A DNA stretch of 33,809 nt, taken from the NCBI GenBank assembly GCA_016871275.1, contig VFZG01000038.1, positions 1 to 33,809 on the forward strand, read 5' to 3'. Made by a program: the position numbers and the translations under genes. The notes beneath the pieces were generated by a model. The model saw only the letters and a program-made list of their open reading frames with translations, was not told the origin of the DNA and searched no databases. Shown piece after piece: positions 16,124 through 25,279 of this stretch; the first letter of the stretch is position 1; every line of letters starts with the position of its first letter. Source of the stretch: Acidimicrobiia bacterium. Lineage in GTDB: Bacteria > Acidobacteriota > Vicinamibacteria > Vicinamibacterales > UBA2999.

Positions 16124-16652
16124 GGAAGGGGCCGAATGCGATCGGCGGTTGTGCCGGCCAGCCGCCGATCACGAACAGCGCGGCCATCCCGCCGATGGCC
16201 ATACCGGCAATCACGTCCGTGGGCCAATGGACGCCGACGTAGACCCTGGAGATGGCGACGGCCGCACCGAGCGGCCACCAGAGCCAGGCGGAGTGGGGGA
16301 TCAGTCTCGATCCGGCGATCGCGCCCGCGACGGCCATGGCGGCGTGGCCCGACGGGAACGATCGTGTCTGTGGCCTGGCATCGATCACGGTGATGGACTG
16401 GTCGACCTCGAAGGGACGCGCGCGGCCGACGAGCGGCTTCATGGCCAACTCCGCCACTACCCAGGTGACGAATACGGCGAGGAGCATCCGCCAGGCCGCG
16501 GCGCGCTTTGCGGGAAAGACGCCGGCGATGAGCGCGGCGACCCACCAGATGAAGCCGCCGGCGCCGAGGGCGCTGGCAAGAAGCATCACGTCATCCAGCC
16601 ACGGGCGACGCAGCTGAATGACGTGATGCAGGAGAGAACTGTCCACGTTCAT
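16020..16652 (-). CDS. PAP2-family membrane phosphatase
   Basis: A 210-residue protein with all three PAP2/lipid phosphate phosphatase motifs: K72-PLVGRARP80, PSGH at 100-103, and SRVYVGVHWPTD at 135-146 with catalytic His. There are five to six membrane helices. Likely substrates are undecaprenyl diphosphate or phosphatidate at the outer face of the inner membrane; the family does not settle which. The last ~45 residues (after GGWPAQPP) are low-quality, serine- and arginine-rich, and read antisense through the end of the neighbouring gene. The functional protein probably ends its last helix near residue 165, with the natural stop mutated or displaced. Confidence 0.85.
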   Translation of the reverse strand: MNVDSSLLHHVIQLRRPWLDDVMLLASALGAGGFIWWVAALIAGVFPAKRAAAWRMLLAVFVTWVVAELAMKPLVGRARPFEVDQSITVIDARPQTRSFPSGHAAMAVAGAIAGSRLIPHSAWLWWPLGAAVAISRVYVGVHWPTDVIAGMAIGGMAALFVIGGWPAQPPIAFGPFPTASGPVSRSCRSSQSASLPTSDRPSARWPSDRG

Positions 16653-16677
16653 GCGTAGGCTGGCCGAAGGGCCGCCC

Positions 16678-17730
16678 CTACACAGCCACTGCTTCGGGGG
16701 CTTCCTTCACCAGGCCGAGTGCCGCCCGCACTTTCTGTTCAATCGCCGAGCGCAGCTCCACGTTCTCCTTCAGGAACGTCTTGACGTTCTCGCGTCCCTG
16801 GCCGAGGCGCTCGCCGCCATAGGCAAACCAGGCGCCGCTCTTCTCGATGATCTTGTGCTCGACCGCGATGTCGATCAGGTCGCCTTCGCGTGACACGCCC
16901 TCGCCGTACATGATGTCGAACTCGGCTTCGCGGAAGGGCGGGGCCATCTTGTTCTTCACCACCTTGATCCGGGTGCGGTTGCCGACCACGTCCTCGCCAT
17001 CCTTGAGCGCGCCAATGCGGCGAATGTCCACGCGCACCGACGAATAGAACTTCAGCGCCCGGCCACCGGTGGTGGTCTCGGGATTGCCGAACATGACGCC
17101 GATTTTTTCGCGCAGCTGGTTGATGAAAATGAGCGAGGCCTTGGACTTCGACACCGCACCGGTCAGCTTGCGGAGCGCCTGCGACATGAGCCGGGCCTGC
17201 AGGCCCATTTGCGCTTCGCCCATCTCGCCTTCGATTTCCGCGCGGGGCACGAGTGCGGCCACCGAGTCCACGACCACCACGTCGACGCTGTTCGAACGGA
17301 TGATCACTTCCACGATTTCGAGCGCCTGCTCACCGTTGTCCGGTTGCGACACCAGCAGGTTGTCCAGGTCGACGCCCAGCTTCTTGGCATAGGCCGCATC
17401 AAGCGCATGCTCGGCGTCCACGAACGCGGCCATGCCGCCCTTCTTCTGGGCTTCGGCGATGACCTGCAGTGCGAGGGTCGTCTTGCCAGACGATTCCGGT
17501 CCGAAGATCTCGACGACGCGGCCGCGCGGCACGCCGCCGATGCCCAAGGCATAGTCGATGCTGATGGAGCCGGTCGAAATGGCTTCGACGGGCGCTACGG
17601 CGTTGTTCTGGCCCAGGCGCATGATCGAGCCCTTGCCGAACTGCTTTTCAATCTGGCCGACGGCCGTTTCCAGTGCCTTCAGTCGTTCTTGTCGTTCTTG
17701 TCTTTCCCGGGCGTCTTCAATGGGTGGCAT
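16678..17730 (-). CDS. recA: RecA recombinase
   Basis: A 350-residue protein, typical RecA length. Walker A GPESSGKT is at 77-84, Walker B-like [14 protein letters not shown] lies near 145, loop L2 with [17 protein letters not shown] near 205-220, and the conserved [10 protein letters not shown]. It catalyses homologous strand exchange and stimulates LexA-type cleavage. The start at 17730 is chosen because AAAGGA precedes it by 9 bases and the promoter at 17759-17787 lies upstream. The longer frame to 17787 would run through that promoter. It is monocistronic, with PAP2 26 bp downstream on the same strand. Confidence 0.98.
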   Translation of the reverse strand: MPPIEDARERQERQERLKALETAVGQIEKQFGKGSIMRLGQNNAVAPVEAISTGSISIDYALGIGGVPRGRVVEIFGPESSGKTTLALQVIAEAQKKGGMAAFVDAEHALDAAYAKKLGVDLDNLLVSQPDNGEQALEIVEVIIRSNSVDVVVVDSVAALVPRAEIEGEMGEAQMGLQARLMSQALRKLTGAVSKSKASLIFINQLREKIGVMFGNPETTTGGRALKFYSSVRVDIRRIGALKDGEDVVGNRTRIKVVKNKMAPPFREAEFDIMYGEGVSREGDLIDIAVEHKIIEKSGAWFAYGGERLGQGRENVKTFLKENVELRSAIEQKVRAALGLVKEAPEAVAV

Positions 17731-17758
17731 GTGAATGGGTCCTTTCGGGACGGGATTG

Positions 17759-17787
17759 ATACTAGAAACGCGCCAAGCGAAAGTCAA
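17759..17787 (-). promoter_or_regulatory. Sigma-70-type promoter of recA
   Basis: On the minus strand, TTGACT (17787-17782) and TAGTAT (17764-17759) are separated by exactly 17 bases, a near-consensus -35/-10 pair about 30 bp upstream of the recA start codon. I found no recognisable LexA palindrome in this short interval, but LexA boxes of this lineage need not match known ones. Confidence 0.75.
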
Positions 17788-17934
17788 GCGTAAATCCGTG
17801 TAGTGACAGGTGAGTTCACGCCCATTTTCAGTAGGTTAGGGGAATCGACCACTTTCGCCCCTTTGGGCCAGAGATCGCAGAATTTGAGGCACGGTGGATT
17901 GACGGGCAGCGAGGAAAGTGCGTACGGTGGGCCG

Positions 17935-18453
17935 GTGCCGAGTCCCCTGGGCCACGCGTTGGGCGGTCTCATTGTCGCCTGGGGGCTGGCCCCAAACGGC
18001 GTACGCCGTTTGGGGCCAGCCCCCCTGAATGTACTGATTTGCATCGTGGCCGGGGTGTTGCCAGATGTCGACTTCGCCTGGGGAGGGCACAACCAGCAGA
18101 CGCACAGCATGGGGGCCGCCGTCATGGCCGGGGGAATCGTGTTCGCGGTGAGCCGCAGCCCCCGGCTCGCGGTTGCCGCGGCCTTGTCGTGGGCAAGCCA
18201 CGTGCTGTTTGACTGGCTGGGATCGGACGACACGCCACCACTGGGCGTGATGGCGTTGTGGCCAATCAGTTCAGAGTTCTACTTCGCCCACGCGTATTTC
18301 TTCCAAGCCATTTCGCGCCGCTACTGGCTGGACAACTTCATCCCGCACAACACATGGGCAGTGGCAAAAGAAGCCGCCCTGCTCGGTCCGCTCGCCGCAC
18401 TACTCTTGTGGTGGAAAAGCAGGCGCAAGGGGAATCGACCAATCGTCAATTAA
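17935..18453 (+). CDS. YdjM-like membrane-bound metal-dependent hydrolase (DUF457)
   Basis: A 172-residue membrane protein. The GTG start at 17935 gives the family-typical N-terminus [10 protein letters not shown]; the frame extends to 17803 but that part has no family character. [24 protein letters not shown] and GVMALWPIS supply the His/Asp residues characteristic of this inner-membrane hydrolase family, whose substrate is unknown. A perfect 44-bp palindrome (17981-18024) sits inside the coding sequence and encodes [15 protein letters not shown] between the first helix and the LPDVDF motif, apparently as an in-frame insertion. The 3' end overlaps the convergent thiolase gene by 8 bp. Confidence 0.8.
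   Translation: MPSPLGHALGGLIVAWGLAPNGVRRLGPAPLNVLICIVAGVLPDVDFAWGGHNQQTHSMGAAVMAGGIVFAVSRSPRLAVAAALSWASHVLFDWLGSDDTPPLGVMALWPISSEFYFAHAYFFQAISRRYWLDNFIPHNTWAVAKEAALLGPLAALLLWWKSRRKGNRPIVN
17981..18024. repeat. Perfect 44-bp palindrome inside a coding sequence
   Basis: The left arm 17981-18002 (GGGGGCTGGCCCCAAACG, then GCGT) is exactly reverse-complementary to 18003-18024, with no loop. It lies in the YdjM-like gene and keeps the frame open. Such length and perfection are not explained by coding constraint, so a small mobile palindromic (REP-like) element is the likely origin. Confidence 0.9.
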
Positions 18454-19627
18454 CCTCCACCGCCAAAGCGACGCCATTGCCGCCGCCGAGGCACAGCGTC
18501 GCGACGCCGCGCTTCAGGCCGCGATCCGTCAACGCATAGATCAACGTCGTCAGGATGCGCGCGCCGGAGGCGCCGATCGGGTGACCCAGGGCGACCGCGC
18601 CGCCGTTGACGTTGATCTTGCTGAGGTCCGCGCCGAGTTCCTGCGCCACCGCCACGGCCTGAACCGCGAACGCCTCGTTCAACTCGATGAGGTCCACGTC
18701 GTTCAGCGACCAGCCCGCCTTCTTCAGCACCTTCCGCGTGGCTTCGACGGGCGTCATCAGCAGCAACTTCGGCGCCAGCCCGCTGGTGGCTTGGGCGACG
18801 ATGCGCGCCAAAGGCGTCGCCTTGAGCGCGTGCATCCGGTCCTCGGCCATCACGACCAACGCGGCGGCGCCGTCGTTCACGGGCGGTGCGTTGCCGGCCG
18901 TCACCGAGCCGTCCTTCTTGAAAGCGGGCTTCAGGCCGCGCAGCACGTCGGCGGTGGTGTCACCGCGCACGGATTCGTCCTTGTTGAAAATCATCGGGTC
19001 GCCCTTTTTCTGCGGGATCGACACCGGCAGAATCTCGGCGTTGAACTTGCCGGCCGCCTGCGCCGCGGCGGCCTTCTTGTGGCTGTCGGCCGAATACTGA
19101 TCCTGCTGCTCGCGGGACACCTTGTAACTGTCGGCGACCAGCTCGCCGGCGTTGCCCATGTGCCAGTTTTCAAATGGGCACCACAGTCCATCGTGAATCA
19201 TCAGGTCGACGACCGAGCCGTTCCCCATGCGCAGTCCGTCGCGCACCTTGGGGATGATGTAGGGGCAGTTGCTCATCGACTCCATGCCGCCGGCCACCGC
19301 GATGTTGATGTCGCCGGTCTGGATGCCTTGCTGCGCCAGCATCACGGCCTTCAAGCCCGACCCGCACACCTTGTTAATGGTGAGCGCCGCGACGTGATCC
19401 GCAAGCCCGCCTTTGAGCGCCGCCTGGCGCGCCGGCGCCTGGCCGACGCCGCCCGAGACCACGTTTCCCATGATGCACTCGTCCACGACTGCCGGATCGA
19501 TGCCGGCGCGCGTCACCGCCTCGCGCACCACCATTGCGCCAAGTTGCGGCGCCGTGAAGTCTTTCAGCGTGCCGAGAAACTTTCCGGTCGGAACACGAAC
19601 CGCACTGACGATAAAGGCGTGACGCAT
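18446..19627 (-). CDS. Acetyl-CoA C-acetyltransferase (thiolase)
   Basis: A 393-residue thiolase of the biosynthetic/degradative type II length. The acyl-accepting Cys is C88 in [12 protein letters not shown], the catalytic His is H349 in GHPIGASG, and the second active-site Cys is C379 in CLGGGNG. NEAFAVQ is also present. It condenses two acetyl-CoA to acetoacetyl-CoA or runs the reverse cleavage. It stands alone, so the pathway (ketone bodies, polyhydroxyalkanoate, isoprenoid or fatty-acid breakdown) is not shown by context. Full length, no defects. Confidence 0.95.
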   Translation of the reverse strand: MRHAFIVSAVRVPTGKFLGTLKDFTAPQLGAMVVREAVTRAGIDPAVVDECIMGNVVSGGVGQAPARQAALKGGLADHVAALTINKVCGSGLKAVMLAQQGIQTGDINIAVAGGMESMSNCPYIIPKVRDGLRMGNGSVVDLMIHDGLWCPFENWHMGNAGELVADSYKVSREQQDQYSADSHKKAAAAQAAGKFNAEILPVSIPQKKGDPMIFNKDESVRGDTTADVLRGLKPAFKKDGSVTAGNAPPVNDGAAALVVMAEDRMHALKATPLARIVAQATSGLAPKLLLMTPVEATRKVLKKAGWSLNDVDLIELNEAFAVQAVAVAQELGADLSKINVNGGAVALGHPIGASGARILTTLIYALTDRGLKRGVATLCLGGGNGVALAVEVN

Positions 19628-19653
19628 AGGGATGAGGAATTAGGAACCAGGGA

Positions 19654-19959
19654 TTAGGAATACGAGATGCGTTTGACCGTATCTTCGCCAAGATAGTGGG
19701 CGAGGCGCGAACGGATGAGGCCGACGGATGATCGAATCGGGTCAATCCAGGCCTGCGATTCCGCGCGGACATGGAGCGTCCCGTCGTCGGCCAGCCGGAC
19801 GCGGGTCGATTTGCCGACCTGCGGACCGACCGCCAACCGCCAGGCAAAGGCGACTTTCTCGTCGGTCAGGGGCGCCTTGCGGACCACCTCGGTGACGACG
19901 GCCGGCATGACCTGATTGGCCTTGATCACCAGGCGATCGTAACAGATGATTCCCCGCAT
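19654..19959 (-). CDS. DUF721 / DciA-like protein
   Basis: A 101-residue protein with the DUF721 core: KVAFAWRLAVGPQVGKSTRVRLADDGTLHV, where the W..AVG pattern and the following strand are diagnostic, then AWIDPIRS. DciA proteins of this family load the replicative helicase in bacteria lacking DnaC; assigning that role here is inference from the family. The start is uncertain: ATG at 19957-19959 overlaps the start codon of the divergent gene, and ATG at 19908 is an alternative. It lies 26 bp upstream of the thiolase gene on the same strand, separated by a short-word intergenic sequence. Confidence 0.75.
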   Translation of the reverse strand: MRGIICYDRLVIKANQVMPAVVTEVVRKAPLTDEKVAFAWRLAVGPQVGKSTRVRLADDGTLHVRAESQAWIDPIRSSVGLIRSRLAHYLGEDTVKRISYS

Positions 19960-21169
19960 GAAACTTGGTCACATGAGCGCAGGGGGAACGGCACTGGCGT
20001 CACTCGCTGTCGCCACACTGTCGGGGGCGCCCGCGGCGGGCCCCGTCAAGTTCGAGGCCCACGACATCGATCCGAAGCTGCCGGGAGCGTATGCGGTCAA
20101 CACCGCGGATTTCAACAACGACGGCAGGGTCGACGTGATCGCCAACTCGCTCGGCGCCCGCGAGCTGGCGTGGTACGAAAACCCTGGCTGGACCCGTCAC
20201 GTGGTCGTGTCGGACACGGCGCAGATCGTCAACCAGGCGGCCGAGGATATCAACGGCGACGGCTTTCCCGAGCTCGCGTTCCAGAGTTCGTTCGCGATGC
20301 AGGCCGCCAAGAGCGAGGGCGTGAACTGGATCGCGCGATCGCAGGGCACCGGGCAGCCGTGGAAAGCGGAGAAGTTCGACGCCTTCCCGACATCGCATCA
20401 TGTCATCTGGGCCGACCTTGATGGCGACAGCAAGAAGGAGTTGATCAACGCGCCGTTGGTCGGCGCCGGCAGCCTGGCGCCGACCTACGATCAGGACAAG
20501 GCGCCGGTGTTCTGGTACGGGCAGAGCGACTGGAAGCGTCACACCATGACGGACTCAGTGCCCGGCATCATTCATCGCGTGCGCGCGGTCAAGTGGGACG
20601 GCGGCAACCGCGACGCGATTCTCGTGGCCAGCTTCGAGGGCGTCGGCCTGTATCGCGCCAGCGGCAGCGGCGAGAATATGAAGTTCGAGAAGGTGCTGCT
20701 CACCAAGGGACATGAAGAGCAGGCACCGCGTCTGGGCGCGAGCGATGTCGGCGTCGGGACGCAGGACGGCCGGCGCTTCTTCGCGACGGTCGAGCCGTGG
20801 CACGGCAACGAGGTGGTGATCTACACCGGCAGCGGCACGACCTTCACTCGCCGCGTCATCTTCGACAAAGTCGCGGCAGGTCACGAAATCGCCGTCGTCG
20901 ATCTCAACGGCGACGGCCGCGACGACGTTGTGGCCAACGACAACGCGCGCGGCCCGACCCAGAACAACCCCAACGCGCCGGTCGGCGGCGTGCACGTGTT
21001 CTTCGCGCCGGACGATGCTGCCAAGGGCGAGTGGCAGTACATGCGCATTGAAGATAAGCTGGGCATGAACAGCTGTGTTGGCGTGGACATCAACAAGGAC
21101 AAGCGAAACGACCTCGTCTGCGGCGGCTCCGGCGGCGTAGTTCGCTGGTACGAGAACAAGGGCAGGTAG
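19958..21169 (+). CDS. Exported FG-GAP/VCBS repeat beta-propeller protein
   Basis: A 403-residue protein, signal peptide to about residue 28 ([17 protein letters not shown]). It has repeated calcium-loop motifs of the DxNxDGxxD type: [36 protein letters not shown] and DINKDKRND, each followed by a hydrophobic strand. These are spaced like the blades of an integrin-type seven-bladed propeller. W-YE or FWYG motifs recur ([25 protein letters not shown]). No catalytic residues are evident; a role in binding or surface exposure is likely. The start could be 19946, 19958 or 19973; 19958 puts a Lys at the head of the signal peptide. Confidence 0.8.
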   Translation: MKLGHMSAGGTALASLAVATLSGAPAAGPVKFEAHDIDPKLPGAYAVNTADFNNDGRVDVIANSLGARELAWYENPGWTRHVVVSDTAQIVNQAAEDINGDGFPELAFQSSFAMQAAKSEGVNWIARSQGTGQPWKAEKFDAFPTSHHVIWADLDGDSKKELINAPLVGAGSLAPTYDQDKAPVFWYGQSDWKRHTMTDSVPGIIHRVRAVKWDGGNRDAILVASFEGVGLYRASGSGENMKFEKVLLTKGHEEQAPRLGASDVGVGTQDGRRFFATVEPWHGNEVVIYTGSGTTFTRRVIFDKVAAGHEIAVVDLNGDGRDDVVANDNARGPTQNNPNAPVGGVHVFFAPDDAAKGEWQYMRIEDKLGMNSCVGVDINKDKRNDLVCGGSGGVVRWYENKGR

Positions 21170-21194
21170 CATCCGCCTTGAGGCGGATTGTTCT

Positions 21195-21758
21195 GTGTTG
21201 ATCCTCGCCAGCCGCTCACCGCGGCGATCCGAATTGCTCGTGGCCGCCGGCATTTCCTTCGAAGTGCTGGCGGCCGACATCGACGAAACGCCCCACGGCA
21301 ACGAATCGCCCGCCGCGTATGTCGAGCGCCTCGCGATCGAGAAGGCGCGGGCCGTGTACGCCTGGCGGCCCGCGGCGCGCGTGCTGGGCGCCGACACGAC
21401 GGTGACGATCGATGGCGAGATCCTCGGCAAGCCGGTGGATGAGGCCGACGCGCGGCGCATGCTGCGCCTGCTCAGCGGTCGCGTGCACGATGTGCACACC
21501 GGGGTCGCGCTGGTCAGCGCCGCCGGCGTGCGATCGGCCGTCGACACGACGCGCGTGTGGTTCCGTTCGATGACAGACGATGACATTTCGTGGTACGTCA
21601 CGACAGGAGAGCCGGTGGATCGCGCCGGCGCCTACGCGATACAGGGTTTTGCGTCGCGTTTCATCCCCCGCATCGAGGGCTCGTACAGCAATGTCGTGGG
21701 GTTGCCGGTCGCTCTGGTCAGTAGTATCCTTAATGGGGGTTCACTCCCACACTTATGA
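21195..21758 (+). CDS. maf: Maf-like nucleotide pyrophosphatase
   Basis: A 187-residue protein starting with GTG at 21195. It shows the Maf signature [12 protein letters not shown] at the N-terminus, GADTTV and the LGKP segment near 77-83, and [28 protein letters not shown] toward the end. Family members hydrolyse non-canonical or modified nucleoside triphosphates (dTTP/UTP-type or m7GTP-type). The length is usual. Its TGA overlaps the ATG of ccmE (ATGA at 21755-21758), so it is probably the first gene of the ccm operon. It follows the FG-GAP gene by 25 bp. Confidence 0.93.
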   Translation: MLILASRSPRRSELLVAAGISFEVLAADIDETPHGNESPAAYVERLAIEKARAVYAWRPAARVLGADTTVTIDGEILGKPVDEADARRMLRLLSGRVHDVHTGVALVSAAGVRSAVDTTRVWFRSMTDDDISWYVTTGEPVDRAGAYAIQGFASRFIPRIEGSYSNVVGLPVALVSSILNGGSLPHL

Positions 21759-22174
21759 AGAGCAAAGCGGTAAAGGTTGGCCTGACGAGCCTGGTGTTGA
21801 CGATGACCCTCGGGTTCCTGATGTACACGACGATGGCCGAGGGCACCGAGTACTACAAGCATGTCGACGAGGTGGCGGCGCAGCCCGAGCAGTGGTACGG
21901 CAAGAAGCTGCAGCTCCATGGCTTCGTCGTGCCCGATTCAATCCATCGCCGCGGCACGCTCGACTACTGGTTCCAGGTGCACACCAACGGCAAGGTGGTG
22001 ACCGCCACCTACACCGGCGTGGTGCCCGACACGTTCAAGAGCGATTCGGAAGTCGTGCTGAAGGGCACGCTGTCCGCCGACGGCTTCAGGGTGCAGCCGA
22101 ACGGCGTGATGGCGAAGTGCCCGTCGAAGTACGAAGCGAAGCCGGGCGGCCCGACGGCCACCGGGACGTACTGA
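21755..22174 (+). CDS. ccmE: Cytochrome c maturation haem chaperone CcmE, CxxxY type
   Basis: A 139-residue protein. One membrane anchor (about 8-28) is followed by the periplasmic OB-fold beta-barrel ([32 protein letters not shown]). CcmE normally binds haem covalently through His in an HxxxY motif near the C-terminus. Here the position is Cys: C122-P-S-K-Y126. CxxxY variants of CcmE are known from archaea and some bacteria and still accept haem. Loaded haem would be passed to CcmF. The gene overlaps maf by 4 bp and precedes ccmF by 10 bp. Confidence 0.92.
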   Translation: MKSKAVKVGLTSLVLTMTLGFLMYTTMAEGTEYYKHVDEVAAQPEQWYGKKLQLHGFVVPDSIHRRGTLDYWFQVHTNGKVVTATYTGVVPDTFKSDSEVVLKGTLSADGFRVQPNGVMAKCPSKYEAKPGGPTATGTY

Positions 22175-22184
22175 GGAGGCCGTC

Positions 22185-24662
22185 ATGGCCTCACTCGGCG
22201 TCCTCCTGCTGCTGATCGCGTTCGTCACCGCGGCCTATGCGGTGGCAGCTTCTGTCGCCGGCGCCCGCCGGCGCAATCACCGTCTCGTTGAAAGCGGCGT
22301 CGGCGCCTTCTACACCATTGCCGCCGTCATGACCGTCGCGTCCGGCGTGATGATCTACGCCTTCGTCGCCGGCGACTATTCGATTCGCTACGTGCGTCGG
22401 TACTCCGACAGCGTGCAGCCGCTGTTCTACAAGATCACGTCGTACTGGGGCGGGCTCGACGGCTCGGTGATGTTCTGGGTCTTCCTGCTGTCGGTGTTCG
22501 GCGCCGTGGCGGTGAAGGTCAATCGGGAGCGCCATCGCGAGCTGATTCCCTACGTGGTCGCGGTGATTGCCGCAGTGGAGATGTTCTTCCTCTTCCTGAT
22601 GGTGATTCACAACAACCCGTTCGCGACCTACCTCACCGAGACACACACCGACGGCCGCGGCCTCAATCCGCTGCTGCAGAACTACTGGATGGCGATCCAT
22701 CCGCCGACGATGTATCTCGGCTTCGTCGGATTGACGATTCCGTTTGCGTTCGGCATGGCGGCGCTGTTCACCGGCCACCTCGACGACTCGTGGCTGCGCG
22801 CGGTGCGCCGCTGGACGATGATTTCGTGGTTCTTTCTGTCGCTGGGTCTGACGCTGGGCATGATCTGGGCGTACGAGGAACTCGGCTGGGGCGGCTACTG
22901 GGGCTGGGATCCGGTGGAGAACGCCGGCATGCTGCCGTGGTTCACGGCCACGGCCTTCCTGCATTCGGTGCACGTCCAGGAGCGGCGCGGCATGCTGCGC
23001 GTCTGGAACGTGTCGCTGGTCATCATCACGTTCCTGCTGACCATCGTCGGCACGTTCCTCACGCGATCGGGCATCGTCCAGTCGATTCACGCGTTCGGTG
23101 AAGATCCGGAGCTGGCGCGCTACTTCGTCGCCTTCATGCTCAGCACGCTGGTGTTTTGCTTCGGCTGGGTGATCTACCGGCTGCCGCTGCTCAGGGCGCG
23201 GCACGAGCTGGATTCGTGGGCATCGAAAGAAGCCGCGTTCCTGGCCAACAACTGGATCCTGTTGTTCTCGGCGCTGTTCATCCTGTTCGCCACGCTGTTC
23301 CCGACGATCACGGAAGCGATCAACGGCGAGCGTCTCACGGTCGGCCCGCCGTTCTTCAACCGCTGGATGGTACCCATCGGCCTGGTGCTGCTGATGCTGA
23401 CCGGCATCGGACCGCTGCTGGCCTGGCGCAAATCGTCGATCGAGAACCTGCGTACGCAGTTCATGTGGCCGGTGCTGGCGGGGCTGGTGACCGGCGGCGC
23501 GCTCGTGGCGCTGGGCGTCAGGGTCTGGAGCTCCGGCATTTGCTTCGCGCTGTCGGCGTTCGTCATGGCCACGCTCACCCAGGAGGTGGTGCGTGGCGGC
23601 AACGTGCGGCGCGGCATGACCGGCACCGACCTGCTCACGGCGGTGATTGGGCTGGTCGCGCGCAACAAGCGGCGCTACGGCGGCTACATCGTGCACGCCG
23701 GCATGGTGCTGATCTTCTTCGGCTTCGCCGGGGAGGGATTCAGCCGCGACCAGCAGCTGCTGTTGAAGCCCGGCGAGGAAGCCATCGTCGGGGACTACAC
23801 CATTCATCTCGACGCGCTGCGCGTCACCGATGACGGCCAGAAGCAAATGGTCACCGCTCATATCAGCGTCAAGGACGCATCGGGCGAGGTGATCGACCAG
23901 ATGCATCCGGCCAGGTGGTATTTCCGCAAGCACGAACAGGAACCGACCACCGAGGTCGCAATCCGTCGAATGTTCTCGGAAGATCTCTACATCGTGATGG
24001 CGGCCTTTTCGATTGAGGACCAGACCGCCAGCGTCGAGGTGCACATCAACCCGCTGGTGAACTGGGTGTGGTTTGGCTTTGCCGTCATCGCGGTCGGGAC
24101 GGCCATTTCGCTGCTGCCGGAAGCGTCGATGTCGTTGGCCATGGCCAAGGTGCCCGCCGGGGCGGCGACGGCGACGATGCTGTTGCTGGCGGTGCTGCTG
24201 TCGGGCGGCAGGGCGTTTGCGCAGCACGTCGATGTCGATCAGGCCTCCAAGGATCCGCGCCTGCAGGTGTCCTCGCCACAGTCACGCGAAATCGGCAACA
24301 AGCTGGCCTGCTGGTGCGGTGGCTGTTCCAAGCTGCCGGTCGGGCAGTGTGCCTGTGCGCACTGCGCCATTCAACGCCATGACATCGATCGGATGCTGGA
24401 GGACGGGCAGTCGCCGGGCCAGATCGTCGAGTCGTTCGTGACCAAGTTCGGCGGCAACCAGATCCTCAGCGAGCCGCCCCAATCCGGTTCCGGACTGGTG
24501 GCCTGGGTCATGCCGGCCGTCGTCGGCACCGGCGGCTTGCTGGCTGTGGCCTTCTTCGCGCTGCGGTGGACGCGCCGGCCGCAGATTGCCGGCATGCCGG
24601 CCGGTGTGGAAGATCCGGCGATGGGCGCGCGCCTCGACGACGAGCTCCGCGACCTTGATTGA
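22185..24662 (+). CDS. ccmF: Fusion of CcmF (haem lyase) and CcmH-like thiol oxidoreductase
   Basis: An 825-residue membrane protein. Residues 1 to about 646 are CcmF: many helices, the haem-handling WWD motif at W235-D242 (WGGYWGWDPVENAG), HxxxT-type loops such as IHPPTMYLG, and a periplasmic beta region before the last helix (about 625-646). A second signal-like helix (about 660-680, TMLLLAVLLSGGRAFA) leads into a CcmH-like domain (about 690-770). Its cysteines are clustered as CWCGGC (709-714) and CACAHC (722-727) instead of a single LRCxxCQ, followed by the usual IDRMLEDGQSPGQIVESFVTKFG helices. A terminal helix and acidic tail end the protein. The fusion would couple apocytochrome reduction to haem ligation. 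The stop overlaps the next start (ATGA-like). Confidence 0.92.
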   Translation: MASLGVLLLLIAFVTAAYAVAASVAGARRRNHRLVESGVGAFYTIAAVMTVASGVMIYAFVAGDYSIRYVRRYSDSVQPLFYKITSYWGGLDGSVMFWVFLLSVFGAVAVKVNRERHRELIPYVVAVIAAVEMFFLFLMVIHNNPFATYLTETHTDGRGLNPLLQNYWMAIHPPTMYLGFVGLTIPFAFGMAALFTGHLDDSWLRAVRRWTMISWFFLSLGLTLGMIWAYEELGWGGYWGWDPVENAGMLPWFTATAFLHSVHVQERRGMLRVWNVSLVIITFLLTIVGTFLTRSGIVQSIHAFGEDPELARYFVAFMLSTLVFCFGWVIYRLPLLRARHELDSWASKEAAFLANNWILLFSALFILFATLFPTITEAINGERLTVGPPFFNRWMVPIGLVLLMLTGIGPLLAWRKSSIENLRTQFMWPVLAGLVTGGALVALGVRVWSSGICFALSAFVMATLTQEVVRGGNVRRGMTGTDLLTAVIGLVARNKRRYGGYIVHAGMVLIFFGFAGEGFSRDQQLLLKPGEEAIVGDYTIHLDALRVTDDGQKQMVTAHISVKDASGEVIDQMHPARWYFRKHEQEPTTEVAIRRMFSEDLYIVMAAFSIEDQTASVEVHINPLVNWVWFGFAVIAVGTAISLLPEASMSLAMAKVPAGAATATMLLLAVLLSGGRAFAQHVDVDQASKDPRLQVSSPQSREIGNKLACWCGGCSKLPVGQCACAHCAIQRHDIDRMLEDGQSPGQIVESFVTKFGGNQILSEPPQSGSGLVAWVMPAVVGTGGLLAVAFFALRWTRRPQIAGMPAGVEDPAMGARLDDELRDLD

Positions 24663-25279
24663 TGTCGTCGACCTCCGCTAAAGCGACGGTGGACAATCAG
24701 GGTCCGGCACCGCCAGAGCCGTGGTTGCATCCCTGGCAGTTCTTCCTGCTGGGCGGCATGCTGGCCGCCACCGCCACGGTCATCGTCGCCACCGGGCAGT
24801 CGCCCGCCAACATTGTGATGCTCAGTCTGACCGTGGTGTCGGTGAGCTTCGTCGGCCTTGGCGCGTACCACGTGCTGCTGCCGTTGGTAAGCGATCAGCC
24901 TGACGCGCCGGTGATGATCGCGGGCCGGACTCGGGTCGCGCTCGAGCGCGAAAAGAACCTGGTGCTGCGATCGATCAAAGAGCTTGAGTTCGATTTCGCG
25001 ATGGGGAAGGTTGCGAAGGCGGACTTCGAAGAGATGTCGGCGCGGCTGCGCGGCCGGGCGCTGGGATTGATGCAGCAGCTGGACGCCGGCGGCGGCTACC
25101 GCGATCAGATTCAAAAGGAAGTGCACGAGCGGCTGTCAGCGAGGATGACCGTCCGGCAGAAGCCGGGCGCCGCCAAGCCGGACGCCACCGATGTTCCTGC
25201 GGCTGGGCTCTGTCCGTCGTGCCAAACCCAGAACGACGAGGATGCCAAGTTCTGCAAGCACTGCGGGGCCCGGCTGTGA
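24662..25279 (+). CDS. Zinc-ribbon membrane protein in the ccm operon (possibly CcmI-like)
   Basis: A 205-residue protein starting at ATG 24662, overlapping the previous TGA. It has two membrane helices (about 22-42, FFLLGGMLAATATVIV, and 50-75). A charged, coiled-coil-prone segment (about 95-140, LEREKNLVLRSIKELEFDFAMGK...ADFEEM) resembles the CcmI/CycH linker region. The C-terminal zinc ribbon has two CxxC knuckles (LCPSC and FCKHC). CcmI holds apocytochromes during maturation. The resemblance here is limited to topology and the EKxxxLRxIKELEFD pattern, so the role is inferred from operon position. Confidence 0.75.
   Translation: MSSTSAKATVDNQGPAPPEPWLHPWQFFLLGGMLAATATVIVATGQSPANIVMLSLTVVSVSFVGLGAYHVLLPLVSDQPDAPVMIAGRTRVALEREKNLVLRSIKELEFDFAMGKVAKADFEEMSARLRGRALGLMQQLDAGGGYRDQIQKEVHERLSARMTVRQKPGAAKPDATDVPAAGLCPSCQTQNDEDAKFCKHCGARL

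Noticed and set aside
17731-17802. LexA operator in front of recA
   Set aside because: No convincing inverted repeat overlaps the promoter; only the -35/-10 pair can be supported.
18870-18910. Thiolase [11 protein letters not shown] segment differing from GNASGINDGAA as a possible active-site defect
   Set aside because: Variation here is known among thiolases, and all catalytic residues (C88, H349, C379) are intact.
22191-24227. Long minus-strand ORF of 678 codons
   Set aside because: Antisense shadow of the ccmF-ccmH gene; His/Arg/Gln-rich without hydrophobic or catalytic pattern.
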